From positions 1-64,000 of the forward strand of contig JAVEWG010000002.1 of the NCBI GenBank assembly GCA_034004685.1: a DNA stretch of 64,000 nt, written 5' to 3'. Below are positions 42,962-51,876 of the stretch, piece by piece. The position numbers and the translations under genes were made by a program. The notes beneath the pieces were generated by a model that saw nothing but the letters and a program-made list of their open reading frames with translations, was not told the origin of the DNA and did no database searches. This stretch comes from JAEUNX01 sp034004685 (GTDB lineage Bacteria; Pseudomonadota; Gammaproteobacteria; Burkholderiales; Rhodocyclaceae). Position 1 is the first letter of the stretch, and every line of letters begins with the position of its first letter.

Positions 42962-43492
42962 ATGCAAGTCGCCAATTACCGTGGAGTCAGTGAAGTGTTA
43001 GCAGGCCGCCGAGCCTTCCTGCGAGGGAAAACCAAGAGTGCTGGAAATGCGCCGCGCCCGCCCTGGGCGCTGGCGGGCGGGGCTTTCGAGTCCTGCTGCA
43101 CCCGCTGTGGCGACTGCCTGGCGGCCTGCCCCAGGAGGATCCTGGTGGTGGGTGAAGGCGGTTACCCGATGGTGGATTTCACCCGGGGCGAATGCACTTT
43201 CTGTGGTGACTGCGTGGCCCGCTGCGGGCCAGGGGCTTTATGCCGTCAAGGGGACGATGCGCCTTGGTCCTTGATGGCGATGGTGACCGAAGGGTGCCTG
43301 GCTGAACGGGGGGTTGAATGCCGGGTGTGTGGCGAGGCTTGCCTCGCCGGCGCGATTGGCTTCCAGCCCCGCATCGGGGGCATGGCCAGCCCCGTAGTCC
43401 AGGCCTCGGCCTGTACGGGTTGCGGCGCTTGCGTGTCGGTTTGCCCGACCGGGTCCGTCAAGGTTGGCCTGCCCGAGGCGAATCTGCCTTAA
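42962..43492 (+). CDS. napF: Ferredoxin-type protein NapF
   Basis: This 176-residue cytoplasmic iron-sulfur protein helps mature the NapA catalytic subunit. Four cysteine clusters are visible: CTRCGDCLAACP, CTFCGDCVARC, CRVCGEACL and CTGCGACVSVCP. The third is irregular for a full 4Fe-4S ligand set. Unlike most nap operons, it is on the opposite strand and converges on napB, so it must have a separate promoter. Confidence 0.9.
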   Translation: MQVANYRGVSEVLAGRRAFLRGKTKSAGNAPRPPWALAGGAFESCCTRCGDCLAACPRRILVVGEGGYPMVDFTRGECTFCGDCVARCGPGALCRQGDDAPWSLMAMVTEGCLAERGVECRVCGEACLAGAIGFQPRIGGMASPVVQASACTGCGACVSVCPTGSVKVGLPEANLP

Positions 43493-43584
43493 GGGCGGGG
43501 TCTGCATGACCGCCCGTGGCGGTCCCAAAAACCCGCCACGTCAGCAGGGAAGTCACCTGGCGCTGTCAATCCCAATGCTATTCC

Positions 43585-43619
43585 CCGATCATTCCCGCCC
43601 GTGAGGCGGGAATGATCGG
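43585..43619. terminator. Perfect 15-bp hairpin between convergent napF and napB
   Basis: CCGATCATTCCCGCC (43585-43599) pairs completely with GGCGGGAATGATCGG (43605-43619) across the loop CGTGA. It lies between two converging operons and could stop transcription from both sides, although T-runs are missing. Confidence 0.6.
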
Positions 43620-43636
43620 TTCACATGGAGCCCACC

Positions 43637-44122
43637 TCAGTTTTTCTTGGTGGCGGGCTTGGTTCCAGCGACCGTTCCCTTGAAATCGCTTTCCACCAGG
43701 GGCGGGGCGTCTACCTGAGGGACGTGGCACTGTTGGCAGTTGTGGCGCGCCGCGGAGGTTCCGGCCAGCTTGTTGCCGTCACGATCGAAGAAATGGCTGT
43801 CGCCGACCTTGGGCGCATTTTTCTTCATGTAGGCATCCGGGCCATGACAGGTCAGGCACTGGTTCTCTTCCAGGGTGATCTCGTCGAAATTATCCACCGC
43901 GTGGGGGATGACCGGCGGTTGTCCGGTGAAGGTGCGGACCACCTTGTCCTGGGTGCCGGGCCGACCGCCGCGATACTTTTTCACCTCAGGCGCCTGGTCC
44001 GGCGCAGTGACGTCGGCACCACGCAGGGAAGTGACAGGCCCCTCCGCACTGACTTGCGGTGCAAACGCCCAGCAGGCGGTGGTCGCCAAAACGGCCAAGG
44101 TCGTCTTCAGGTGGAATTTCAT
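43637..44122 (-). CDS. napB: NapB, diheme cytochrome c subunit of periplasmic nitrate reductase
   Basis: This 161-residue periplasmic electron-transfer subunit passes electrons to NapA. A signal peptide ends near residue 26 (PQVSA-E). Two heme c sites are CLTCH (89-93) and CQQCH (129-133), with HAVDNF and SHFFDRDGN carrying likely axial histidines. The chosen ATG at 44122 follows GGAG. It is the last gene of the napDAGHB operon. Confidence 0.95.
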   Translation of the reverse strand: MKFHLKTTLAVLATTACWAFAPQVSAEGPVTSLRGADVTAPDQAPEVKKYRGGRPGTQDKVVRTFTGQPPVIPHAVDNFDEITLEENQCLTCHGPDAYMKKNAPKVGDSHFFDRDGNKLAGTSAARHNCQQCHVPQVDAPPLVESDFKGTVAGTKPATKKN

Positions 44123-44151
44123 AGTGGGAGCTCCTCCAATAAGCTTGAAAA

Positions 44152-45048
44152 TCAAATGGTGTCCGTCCCGCCCGTCGTTTCTGGCAGGCCGTTCGCCGGC
44201 TTTCTGAATCGGGTTCCGAACGCGAACACGTCCTTGGAGCAAACGTCGATACAACGTCCGCAGTTGGTGCAGTCGCCGGCCATGACCGCCGGGCTCACGC
44301 CTTTCTTGTCGCCCTTGAGAGCGGGGCGGATTACATGGGATTCGGGGCAAACCCGGAAGCAATCCAGGCAGTCGTTACAAGCTTCGCGTTTCACCACTGC
44401 AATGCGGATCAGGCTCAGTCGCCCAATCAGGCCGTAGGCCGCGCCCACCGGGCAAAGATGTCCGCACCAGCCACGGCCCATCACGAACAGGTCAAGCAGA
44501 AAAACCGCCACCACCAGCGTCCATGCCGCGCCCATGCCGAAGATCAGTCCGCGATGCAGCATCGACACAGGATTGACCAGTTCCCACAGCACAACCCCGG
44601 TCAAGGCCGAGCCGAGCAGGGTCATGCCCAGGATCCAGTAGCGGGTCTCACGGGAGACATGGGCGCCCCCCTTGATGCCCAAGCGTTCGCGCAACCAGCT
44701 GGCGCCATCGGTGACCGGATTGATCGGGCAGACCCAGCTGCAGTAGGCCCGTCCCCCCACCAGGACATACAGGGCGAGCACGATGGCCGCCCCGATCAAT
44801 CCGGCGGTCGCGGCCAAGTGCCCGGCCATCAGGGATTGCAGGGCAAGGTAGGGATCCGTCAGGGGCAGCACCCCTAGGGTCAGACTGGAATTGAGGTTGC
44901 CCTTGACGATCCAGATGCCGGCCAGGGGACCCAACAGGAACAGCCCGAGGATGCCGGCTTGAGAAATGCGGCGCAGCAACAGCCATTTATGGGCATTCAG
45001 CCAGCCCTTCCCGGCAACCGCTTCGGCCCCGATGGATGCCCGGTTCAT
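44152..45048 (-). CDS. napH: NapH, membrane iron-sulfur quinol dehydrogenase subunit
   Basis: This 298-residue inner-membrane protein has about four helices, the CSWVCP and CGHLCP motifs of the NapH/NosR group, and two C-terminal 4Fe-4S sites (CNDCLDCFRVCP and CTNCGRCIDVC). With NapG it takes electrons from quinol. The start overlaps the stop of napG (ATGA). Confidence 0.95.
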   Translation of the reverse strand: MNRASIGAEAVAGKGWLNAHKWLLLRRISQAGILGLFLLGPLAGIWIVKGNLNSSLTLGVLPLTDPYLALQSLMAGHLAATAGLIGAAIVLALYVLVGGRAYCSWVCPINPVTDGASWLRERLGIKGGAHVSRETRYWILGMTLLGSALTGVVLWELVNPVSMLHRGLIFGMGAAWTLVVAVFLLDLFVMGRGWCGHLCPVGAAYGLIGRLSLIRIAVVKREACNDCLDCFRVCPESHVIRPALKGDKKGVSPAVMAGDCTNCGRCIDVCSKDVFAFGTRFRKPANGLPETTGGTDTI

Positions 45049-45902
45049 GGTGTGCCTCCCAGTCCAGGGGGCGCGCTCGGGACCGGCGCGGCCGTACTGC
45101 CAGGCCCGGCCGGGGCCGGAGTTGGCGCGGTGCCCGGATCGTAATGATTGGGCAGGGCCACGCCTTCCGGCATCCGGTCCGGCAAATCGACCATGCTCTT
45201 CTCGTCGATCAGCGACCCCCCCGCCTTCTTCTGCTCGTCCCAGCCGACGCGATAGTGCTTGCCCAGCGCGCCCTTGGCCAGTTTGACGGGCAGGACGCGG
45301 ATCGCCGCTTCTTCCAGCACGCAGGACTTCTCGCATTTACCGCAGCCGGTGCACGCGTCGGAATGCACGTTGGGCAGGAACATGGTGTGCCGCCCGGTGC
45401 GTAGGTTAGGCACAAGTTCCAGCGTGATGGCCTTGTCGATGGCCGGGCAGACGCGATAACAGACGTCACAGCGCAGCCCCAGGAAATTCAGGCAGGTTTC
45501 GTGATCGATCAGCACCGCCATGCCCATCCGGGCGTTCTCGATTTCGGTCAGGCCATGATCAAGGGCGCCGGTCGGGCAGGCCTTGACGCACGGAATGGTG
45601 TCGCACATTTCACAGGGGATATTGCGCGCCGTGAAATAAGGCGTGCCGGTGGCAACGGGCGACTCGGGCTTGGCCAGCTCCAGGGTGTTGAAGGGGCAAT
45701 CACGCACGCACAGCCCGCACCGGATACAGGCGCCGAGAAAGTCTTCTTCCGGCAGTGCCCCGGGGGGGCGCAATGCCTGGGCCGGCCGGGACTTGGCCTG
45801 CTTGGCGTAAAAGCCCAGGCCAAGCCCGAACAGCCCCACGCCGCATGCCATCCGGGCGGAGTCGAGCAAAAACTGGCGACGGTCGTTCTGCAATTTAGCC
45901 AT
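45045..45902 (-). CDS. napG: NapG, periplasmic ferredoxin-type quinol dehydrogenase subunit
   Basis: This 285-residue exported protein has a twin-arginine signal (DRRQFLLDSARMACGVG). Four 4Fe-4S sites are CIRCGLCVRDCP, CEMCDTIPCVKACP, CLNFLGLRCDVCYRVCP and CTGCGKCEKSC. It relays electrons from NapH to NapB. The C-terminal 30 residues are proline/alanine-rich and unusual. The start at 45902 gives a normal Tat signal. No napC is visible, so NapGH is probably the main quinol route. Confidence 0.95.
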   Translation of the reverse strand: MAKLQNDRRQFLLDSARMACGVGLFGLGLGFYAKQAKSRPAQALRPPGALPEEDFLGACIRCGLCVRDCPFNTLELAKPESPVATGTPYFTARNIPCEMCDTIPCVKACPTGALDHGLTEIENARMGMAVLIDHETCLNFLGLRCDVCYRVCPAIDKAITLELVPNLRTGRHTMFLPNVHSDACTGCGKCEKSCVLEEAAIRVLPVKLAKGALGKHYRVGWDEQKKAGGSLIDEKSMVDLPDRMPEGVALPNHYDPGTAPTPAPAGPGSTAAPVPSAPPGLGGTP

Positions 45903-45965
45903 GATTCGCCGTAGCGCTCGGCTCCCCGGGGGCAACCTCCCGCGACGGTCCTCTCATCCCGAATG

Positions 45966-48518
45966 TCAGGCCTTGACCACCTTGCACGCGCACTTCTTGA
46001 AGTCGGTTTCCTTCGAGATCGGGCACGTGGCGTCCAGGGTCAGCTTGTTGACCAAACGGTTTTCATCAAAGAAGGGCACGAACACCAGGCCCACGGGAGG
46101 TTTGTTGCGGCCCTTGGTTTCCACCCGCAACTGGATTTCGCCCCGGCGGGTTGCCACCTTGACCACGTCGTTGCGAGCCAGGCCGCGCTGCTTGGCGTCT
46201 TCCGGATTCATATACACCACCGCATCCGGCATGGCCTTGTACAACTCGGGCACACGACGGGTCATGGAGCCGGTATGCCAGTGCTCGAGCACACGGCCGG
46301 TGCACAACCAGAGGTCGTAATCCTTGTCCGGCATTTCGGCGGCAGGCTGGTAAGGCAGGGCAAACACCACCGCCTTGCCGTCGGGGAAGCCGTAGAAGCG
46401 CACGCCTTCGCCCTTGGGCACGTAGGTGTCGTAGCCTTCGCGGAAGCGCCACAGGGTTTCCTTCTCGTCCACCACCGGCCAGCGCAGGCCGCGGGCCTTG
46501 TGATAGGTCTCGAACTTGGCCAGATCGTGGCCATGCCCGCGTCCGAACTGGGCGTATTCCTCGAACAGGCCCTTCTGCAGGTAGAAGCCGAAGGCCTTGA
46601 ACTCGTCGTTGGTGTAGTCCTTGATGCCGTGGGCGTTGGCCTTCTTCAGGTCATCCGCGCCGAACTTGTTCACCACGCCGTTGGCGTAGAGCACGTCGTA
46701 GAGGGTCTTGCCCTTGTATTCCGGCGCCTTGTCCAGCAGCTCCGCCGGCCATACCTCTTCCATCTTGAAGCGCTTGGAGAACTCCACGTACTGCCACACG
46801 TCGGATTTGGCCTCCCCGGGTGCCTGAACCTGCTGGCGCCAGAACTGGGTGCGCCGCTCGGCGTTGCCGTAAGCGCCTTCCTTTTCCATCCACATGGCCG
46901 ACGGCAGGATCAGGTCAGCGGACATGGCGGAAACCGTCGGGTAAACGTCGGAGTGGACGACGAAGGCCTTCGGATTGCGCCAGCCAGGATAGACCTCTTC
47001 GTTCAGGTTGGGCCCGGCTTGCATGTTGTTGGTGGTGGTGGACCAGAAGAATCCAACCTTGCCGTCTTTCAATGCCCGGGATTGGGCCACTGCGTGAAGG
47101 CCGATCCAGTCGGGGATGGTGCCGGCGGGGAGCTTCCAGATGGCTTCGGTGGCTTCCCGGTGCTTGGGATTGTTCACCACCATGTCGGCCGGCAGACGGT
47201 GGGCGAAGGTGCCCACTTCCCGGGCGGTGCCACAGGCGGAAGGCTGGCCGGTAAGGGAGAAGGGGCCGTTGCCGGGCTCGGAGATCTTGCCCACCAGCAG
47301 ATGGACGTTGTAGATCATGTTGTTTACCCAGGTGCCCCGGGTGTGCTGGTTGAAGCCCATGGTCCAGTAGGAACAGACCTTGGTCTTCGGATCCGCGTAG
47401 GTCTTGGCCAGCAGTTCCAGCTTGTCCTTGGGCACGCCGGAAATCTCGTGGGCCTTGTCCAGGGTGTATTCAGAAACAAAGGCGGCAAAGTCGTCAAAGC
47501 TGATCGGGCTGGCGCCGCCGGGGTTGCCCTTGGGCTTGCCATCCTCGCCGGGGTAGCCATTGTTCATGGCCACCTTTTCCAGGGGATGGTTTGGACGCAG
47601 GCCGTAGCCGATGTCGGTCACGCCCTTGGCGAACTTGACGTGCTTGGCGACGAAGTCCTTGTTCACCGCGTTGTTCTGGATGATGTAGTTGCAGATGTAA
47701 TTGAGGATCGCCAGATCGGACTGGGGATTGAAGATCAGTTCACTGTCCGCCAGTTCGCAGGAGCGGTGGGTGAAGGTGGACAGCACGTGGATCTTGACGT
47801 GCTTGGCGGTCAGCCGCCGGTCGGTGATGCGCGACCACAGGATGGGGTGCATCTCGGCCATGTTGGAACCCCACAGCACGAAGGCGTCGGCGTGTTCCAT
47901 GTCGTCGTAGCAACCCATCGGCTCGTCGATGCCGAAGGTGCGCATGAAGCCAGCCACGGCCGAGGCCATGCAGTGGCGTGCGTTGGGGTCGAGATTGTTG
48001 GAACGGAAGCCGGCCTTGAACAGCTTGGCGGCGGCATAACCCTCCCAGATGGTCCACTGGCCCGAGCCGAACATGGCGATATTCTTCGGCCCGCCTTCCT
48101 TCAGTGCGGCCTTGCACTTCTCTTCCATGATGTCGAAGGCCTGTTTCCAGGAGATCGGCTTGAAATCACCGCTTTTGTCGTACTTGCCATCCTTCATGCG
48201 CAATAGCGGCTGGGTCAGCCGGTCCTTGCCGTACATGATCTTGGACAGGAAGTAGCCCTTGATGCAGTTGAGGCCTCGGTTGACCGGCGCTTCCGGGTCG
48301 CCCTGGGTCGCCACCACGCGGCCATCCTTGACGCCCACCAGCACGCCGCAGCCGGTACCGCAGTAGCGACAGGCGCCTTTATCCCAGCGCACGCCGTCAC
48401 TGCCGCCCTGCTGCTGGGCCAGCACGGCTTCCGGAACGGCGATGCCGGCCACTCCGGCTGCCGCGGTCACTGCGGTACTCTTGATGAAATCGCGCCGCGT
48501 TAGCTTCGCTTCGATCAT
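45966..48518 (-). CDS. napA: NapA, catalytic subunit of periplasmic nitrate reductase
   Basis: This 850-residue molybdoenzyme reduces nitrate to nitrite in the periplasm. It has a Tat signal (TRRDFIKS, residues 7-14), an N-terminal 4Fe-4S cluster (C50, C53, C57 and C85 in CRYCGTGC and GLNCIKGY) and the molybdenum-ligand cysteine C182 (ARHCMASAV) for the bis-MGD cofactor. It is full length. It starts one base after the napD stop, with GAGGAGG inside napD. Confidence 0.98.
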   Translation of the reverse strand: MIEAKLTRRDFIKSTAVTAAAGVAGIAVPEAVLAQQQGGSDGVRWDKGACRYCGTGCGVLVGVKDGRVVATQGDPEAPVNRGLNCIKGYFLSKIMYGKDRLTQPLLRMKDGKYDKSGDFKPISWKQAFDIMEEKCKAALKEGGPKNIAMFGSGQWTIWEGYAAAKLFKAGFRSNNLDPNARHCMASAVAGFMRTFGIDEPMGCYDDMEHADAFVLWGSNMAEMHPILWSRITDRRLTAKHVKIHVLSTFTHRSCELADSELIFNPQSDLAILNYICNYIIQNNAVNKDFVAKHVKFAKGVTDIGYGLRPNHPLEKVAMNNGYPGEDGKPKGNPGGASPISFDDFAAFVSEYTLDKAHEISGVPKDKLELLAKTYADPKTKVCSYWTMGFNQHTRGTWVNNMIYNVHLLVGKISEPGNGPFSLTGQPSACGTAREVGTFAHRLPADMVVNNPKHREATEAIWKLPAGTIPDWIGLHAVAQSRALKDGKVGFFWSTTTNNMQAGPNLNEEVYPGWRNPKAFVVHSDVYPTVSAMSADLILPSAMWMEKEGAYGNAERRTQFWRQQVQAPGEAKSDVWQYVEFSKRFKMEEVWPAELLDKAPEYKGKTLYDVLYANGVVNKFGADDLKKANAHGIKDYTNDEFKAFGFYLQKGLFEEYAQFGRGHGHDLAKFETYHKARGLRWPVVDEKETLWRFREGYDTYVPKGEGVRFYGFPDGKAVVFALPYQPAAEMPDKDYDLWLCTGRVLEHWHTGSMTRRVPELYKAMPDAVVYMNPEDAKQRGLARNDVVKVATRRGEIQLRVETKGRNKPPVGLVFVPFFDENRLVNKLTLDATCPISKETDFKKCACKVVKA

Positions 48519-48519
48519 T

Positions 48520-48819
48520 TCAGGCCTCCTCGTCGGGCTCAGGTTCAAATTGGTGATAGACCATGGATGCCGACATCACCCCCGGCATCTGGCGAATCAT
48601 TTCAAAACAGTCGGCGGTCTTGCCGTCGCTCGCGGCCTCGATGGTGATCACCAGCCGGCCATCCTCGGATACCAGATGAACCTCGACGCCGGGAACGGCC
48701 GCGAGCTGCTCCCGCACCTTGTCCAGATGGCCGGGAGCAGCGCCGACGATGACGCTGGAAATGTTGACCGACCCGCCGCAGGGTGAATCAGTAGCCGTAT
48801 TTGTCATAGGGGTATTCAT
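48520..48819 (-). CDS. napD: NapD chaperone
   Basis: This 99-residue cytoplasmic chaperone binds the NapA Tat signal until the cofactor is inserted. The ferredoxin-like core begins VNISSVIVGAAPGHLDKV and includes VEVHLVSEDGRLVITIEA. It is the first gene of the operon. A second ATG at 48807 is an alternative start. Neither has a clear ribosome-binding site. Confidence 0.92.
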   Translation of the reverse strand: MNTPMTNTATDSPCGGSVNISSVIVGAAPGHLDKVREQLAAVPGVEVHLVSEDGRLVITIEAASDGKTADCFEMIRQMPGVMSASMVYHQFEPEPDEEA

Positions 48820-48854
48820 AAAACAGAAATTGCGCGTTCTCTCTTGAATTGTCC

Positions 48855-48868
48855 TTAATCAAGATCAA
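48855..48868 (-). promoter_or_regulatory. FNR/ANR-type box upstream of napD
   Basis: On the minus strand the site reads TTGAT-CTTG-ATTAA, nine of ten bases of the FNR consensus TTGAT-N4-ATCAA. Its centre is about 42 bases before the napD start. Low-oxygen activation of nap genes by FNR is well known; the position here fits activation if transcription starts close to the coding region. Confidence 0.7.
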
Positions 48869-49148
48869 CTTCTTTTGGTGCGATGCACAAGCAGGGCTCC
48901 TTGAGCAAGCCGTCCCGAAAATCCTGCGGCTGGAATGCGGGGGCAATGCCTGCCGGGCGGCGGCGTGGCCCGCAGTCCATCGAACATGCCAGCCTTCAGT
49001 TAAGTCCACAGCTGGGCGTTTGTCCGTGATCGGCTGGCGCCTGAGGCCGGAAGCCGTCGACAATGCATCGGACAGGGCCTTGGAGCTGGCGGTTGGTCAC
49101 GGATCCCGCCTGGCAACCGGCCCGGGGCGGTGTTCCGGATTGAAAGTG

Positions 49149-49174
49149 AAAAGGCCGCCCGGGGGCGGCCTTTT
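49149..49174 (-). terminator. Bidirectional intrinsic terminator after ubiJ
   Basis: AAAAGGCCGCCC (49149-49160) pairs with GGGCGGCCTTTT (49163-49174). It lies 28 bases after the ubiJ stop and has T-runs on both strands. Confidence 0.85.
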
Positions 49175-49201
49175 CATGGTGGGCGGAACGCGCCGGAAAG
49201 T

Positions 49202-49777
49202 TCAGCGCCGGCTCTCCAGCCGGGCGATGCGTTTTTCCAGACGGGCCAGGTCATCCCGCAGGGTAGTGGCTTCCTGGAGCAGGTCTTCCAGGGCGGGTTG
49301 GGCCACCAGGGTGGGTTGTTCCACCACTAGGTAGTCCCGCAGATTTTCCCCCAGGCGCTGGGCTGCGTCGGCGTGCCAGCGCGCTACGCTCCGGACGGTT
49401 TGGGCCAGGCGATGGGCGGGGATGTCCCCCACCAGGCGGGTCAGATCTTCCTCTGCGTCCCAGCGCAGATGACGTAGCACCAGACCTAGGGCTTCGCCGA
49501 ATTCCGCCGAGCCTTCGATGCGCACGTGGCGCATCACCCCTTCCATGCCGTTGGCGGCAGCGCCCAGGGCCGCTGCCGGTACCGTGAGGATCAGGTTGGG
49601 CGCACCGGTGGTGGCGCAGTCGGCCACCTGGCCGTCGTCCGCGACCACGAAGTCCACGGCCCCCAGGGGCAGTGCAATCCGGGCGTGCTGGCCGGCATGG
49701 GGGCGCAGCAGGCGCCGGGCCCACTCGGACTGGTAGAGCAGGTGGTTGAGGGCGGCGAGCAAGGCCGGCGTCCACAT
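49202..49777 (-). CDS. ubiJ: UbiJ, SCP2-domain ubiquinone biosynthesis accessory factor
   Basis: This 191-residue protein has an N-terminal SCP2 lipid-binding domain (ALLAALNHLLYQSEWARRLL; MRHVRIEGSAEFGEALG) and a C-terminal coiled coil (EATTLRDDLARLEKRIARLE). UbiJ scaffolds the soluble ubiquinone-synthesis complex. It follows ubiE in the same direction with a 10-base gap. Confidence 0.9.
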   Translation of the reverse strand: MWTPALLAALNHLLYQSEWARRLLRPHAGQHARIALPLGAVDFVVADDGQVADCATTGAPNLILTVPAAALGAAANGMEGVMRHVRIEGSAEFGEALGLVLRHLRWDAEEDLTRLVGDIPAHRLAQTVRSVARWHADAAQRLGENLRDYLVVEQPTLVAQPALEDLLQEATTLRDDLARLEKRIARLESRR

Positions 49778-49787
49778 TGCGGCGGGC

Positions 49788-50525
49788 TCAGGGCTTGAAG
49801 CCGCGGTGGAGTGCCACCACCCCGGCGGAAAGGTTGAAGTAATCCACCCGGGTGAGGCCGGCGTCCTCCATCAGGGCCTTGAGTTCTTCCTGACCGGGAT
49901 GCATGCGGATGGATTCAGCCAGGTAACGGTAGCTGTCGGCGTCCTTGGCCACCTTGTTCCCCAGCCAGGGCAGAATCTTGAAGGAGTAGAAGTCATAGGC
50001 CGGGGCCAGGGGCGCCCATACCTTGGAGAACTCCAGCACCAGGAGCCGCCCGCCCGGCTTGAGAACCCGGTTCATCTCCGCCAGGGCGGCGTCCTTGTGG
50101 GTCATGTTGCGCAGGCCGAAGGCCACCGTCACGCAATCAAAGTAGTCCGAGGGGAAGGGGAGCTTTTCCGCGTCGCACTGGGCCACCGGCACGGGGTGGC
50201 CCCGGTCGATCACCCGGTCCCGGCCCCGGGAGAGCATGGCGTGGTTGATGTCGGTGAGCCACACCTGGCCCCTGGCGCCAACCCGCTTGGCGAAGGCCAG
50301 GGACAGGTCGGCGGTGCCGCCGGCCACGTCCAGCACCCGGTTCCCCGGGCGGATCCCGGCGATCTGCACCGCGAAGGTTTTCCACAGGCGATGCAGGCCC
50401 ATGGACATGAGGTCGTTCATCACATCGTAGCGGCCGGCCACGGAGGAGAACACGCCGGCCACCTTGCGGGCCTTTTCTTGCTCGGCGACGGTTTCGAAGC
50501 CAAAGTGGGTGGTCTTGTCGTTCAT
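49788..50525 (-). CDS. ubiE: UbiE, ubiquinone/menaquinone C-methyltransferase
   Basis: This 245-residue SAM-dependent enzyme methylates demethylmenaquinone and the ubiquinone intermediate. It has TTHFGFETVAEQEKARKVAG at the start, RVLDVAGGTADLSLAFAKRV for SAM binding and CVTVAFGLRNMTHKDAAL. It lies between the DUF971 gene and ubiJ on the same strand. Confidence 0.97.
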   Translation of the reverse strand: MNDKTTHFGFETVAEQEKARKVAGVFSSVAGRYDVMNDLMSMGLHRLWKTFAVQIAGIRPGNRVLDVAGGTADLSLAFAKRVGARGQVWLTDINHAMLSRGRDRVIDRGHPVPVAQCDAEKLPFPSDYFDCVTVAFGLRNMTHKDAALAEMNRVLKPGGRLLVLEFSKVWAPLAPAYDFYSFKILPWLGNKVAKDADSYRYLAESIRMHPGQEELKALMEDAGLTRVDYFNLSAGVVALHRGFKP

Positions 50526-50553
50526 GGTTCAGGCTAAGGGACTCGGGCTCCGG

Positions 50554-50979
50554 TCAATGACGGTGACTGGCGCAGCCGCCCTTGGGCTCGGGCGGCGGGA
50601 GGTCGGCGGGGTCGCGGCTGCCCCCGGCTGCGGCAAGGCGTGCCAGGTAATCCTGCCACAGTTCGGCGTGGCGGCTACCCAGCAGATGGAGGTGGTCCCA
50701 GGAGTACAGTCCACTGTCGTGGCCGTCGGAAAACACCAGCTTGACGGCATAACTGCCCACTGGTTCGATGGCGGTGATCTCTACGCCCTGCTTCCCCTGC
50801 TGCAAGACTTCCTGGCCCACCCCATGGCCGCGTACCTCGGCGGAGGGGGAATAGACCCGCAGGAATTCAAAGGGCAGCTTGAAACGGTCGCCGTTGTTGA
50901 AGGCGATTTCCAGCAGGCGCGATAGCCGATGGAGGGTGATTTCGGTGGGGATGGGCGTGGATTTATCGAGACCGGCCAT
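50554..50979 (-). CDS. DUF971 family protein
   Basis: This 141-residue protein has a single gamma-butyrobetaine-hydroxylase-like N-terminal (DUF971) domain: TEITLHRLSRLLEIAFNNGD, LPFEFLRVYSPSAEVRGHG and YSWDHLHLLG. The histidine/cysteine-rich C-terminus (GGCASHRH) may bind metal. Members beside ubiE are common in betaproteobacteria. Some relatives take part in iron-sulfur or metal handling, but the function is not assigned. The start at 50979 matches the usual MAGLDKSTP opening. Confidence 0.85.
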   Translation of the reverse strand: MAGLDKSTPIPTEITLHRLSRLLEIAFNNGDRFKLPFEFLRVYSPSAEVRGHGVGQEVLQQGKQGVEITAIEPVGSYAVKLVFSDGHDSGLYSWDHLHLLGSRHAELWQDYLARLAAAGGSRDPADLPPPEPKGGCASHRH

Positions 50980-51125
50980 GGCCGTGCTTTCGGGCTGCGA
51001 GGAAGGTCGTATGATACCTCCAATCATGGACCGGGACTTGAGGGGGGTCCGTTGCAGTGGTGTGACGTGTCATCAAACCGTAAAGCGGCTGCAATAGACT
51101 TGCCTCATCGACTGGAGCCTTGACC

Positions 51126-51821
51126 ATGCCCGCAAATATCCTCGTCGTCGAAGACGAGCCCGCCATCCAGGAACTCATCACCGCCAATCTGCTGCGGGCC
51201 GGTCACCATGTGGTGCGGGCCGCCGATGCCGAAAGTGCCCTGCGCCTGTTGCGGGATGCCCTGCCGGATCTGGTGTTGCTGGACTGGATGCTGCCCGGTC
51301 TGCCGGGCATCGAGCTGGCCCGCCGCCTGCGGGCCGACGAGCGGACCCGCGCCATTCCCATCATCATGCTCACCGCCCGGGGCGAGGAACATGATCGGGT
51401 ATTGGGCCTGGAAACCGGTGCCGACGATTACGTGACCAAGCCGTTTAGTCCACGGGAACTGGTGGCCCGCATCAAGGCGGTGCTGCGCCGGCGTGCGCCC
51501 CAGGCCACCGAGGATCCGGTGGAGGTGGCGGGCCTTCGGCTGGATCCGGTGGCCCACCGGATCAGCGTAGGGGAGCAAGCCATCTCCCTGGGGCCCACCG
51601 AGTTTCGCCTGCTGCACTTCCTCATGACCCATCCGGAGCGGGTCCATTCCCGTGCCCAGTTGCTGGACCAGGTGTGGGGCGACCACGTCTTTGTGGAGGA
51701 GCGCACCGTGGATGTGCATATCCGCCGCCTGCGCTCGGCTCTGGAGCCCACCGGGCACCAGAGCCTGATCCAGACCGTACGGGGCAGCGGTTACCGCCTG
51801 TCCTCCCAGATCGAGGCCTGA
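51126..51821 (+). CDS. phoB: Phosphate regulon response regulator PhoB
   Basis: This 231-residue OmpR-family regulator has a receiver domain with the phospho-acceptor D53 (LVLLDWMLPGLPG) and switch lysine in YVTKPFSPRE, then a winged-helix DNA-binding domain (RTVDVHIRRLRSAL, VRGSGYRL). When phosphorylated by PhoR it activates phosphate-starvation genes. A TGTCAT-containing stretch at about 51068-51086 is a weak candidate Pho box for autoregulation. phoR follows. Confidence 0.94.
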   Translation: MPANILVVEDEPAIQELITANLLRAGHHVVRAADAESALRLLRDALPDLVLLDWMLPGLPGIELARRLRADERTRAIPIIMLTARGEEHDRVLGLETGADDYVTKPFSPRELVARIKAVLRRRAPQATEDPVEVAGLRLDPVAHRISVGEQAISLGPTEFRLLHFLMTHPERVHSRAQLLDQVWGDHVFVEERTVDVHIRRLRSALEPTGHQSLIQTVRGSGYRLSSQIEA

Positions 51822-51876
51822 GGGGCGGCCCGGGCCCGTGAGATAATCCGGGCCACCATTCGCACGGGAGCTCACC

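Larger units (their letters stand above)
48820..49201. other. Nap promoter region and nap/ubiJ intergenic stretch
   Basis: These 382 bases hold the FNR-type box (48855-48868) and the ubiJ terminator (49149-49174). The rest (about 48880-49140) shows no convincing gene or repeat. Confidence 0.5.

Noticed and set aside
51061..51100. Pho box before phoB
   Set aside because: Only one half-site (TGTCAT) is good; the second repeat matches about four of seven bases. Mentioned with phoB but not called.
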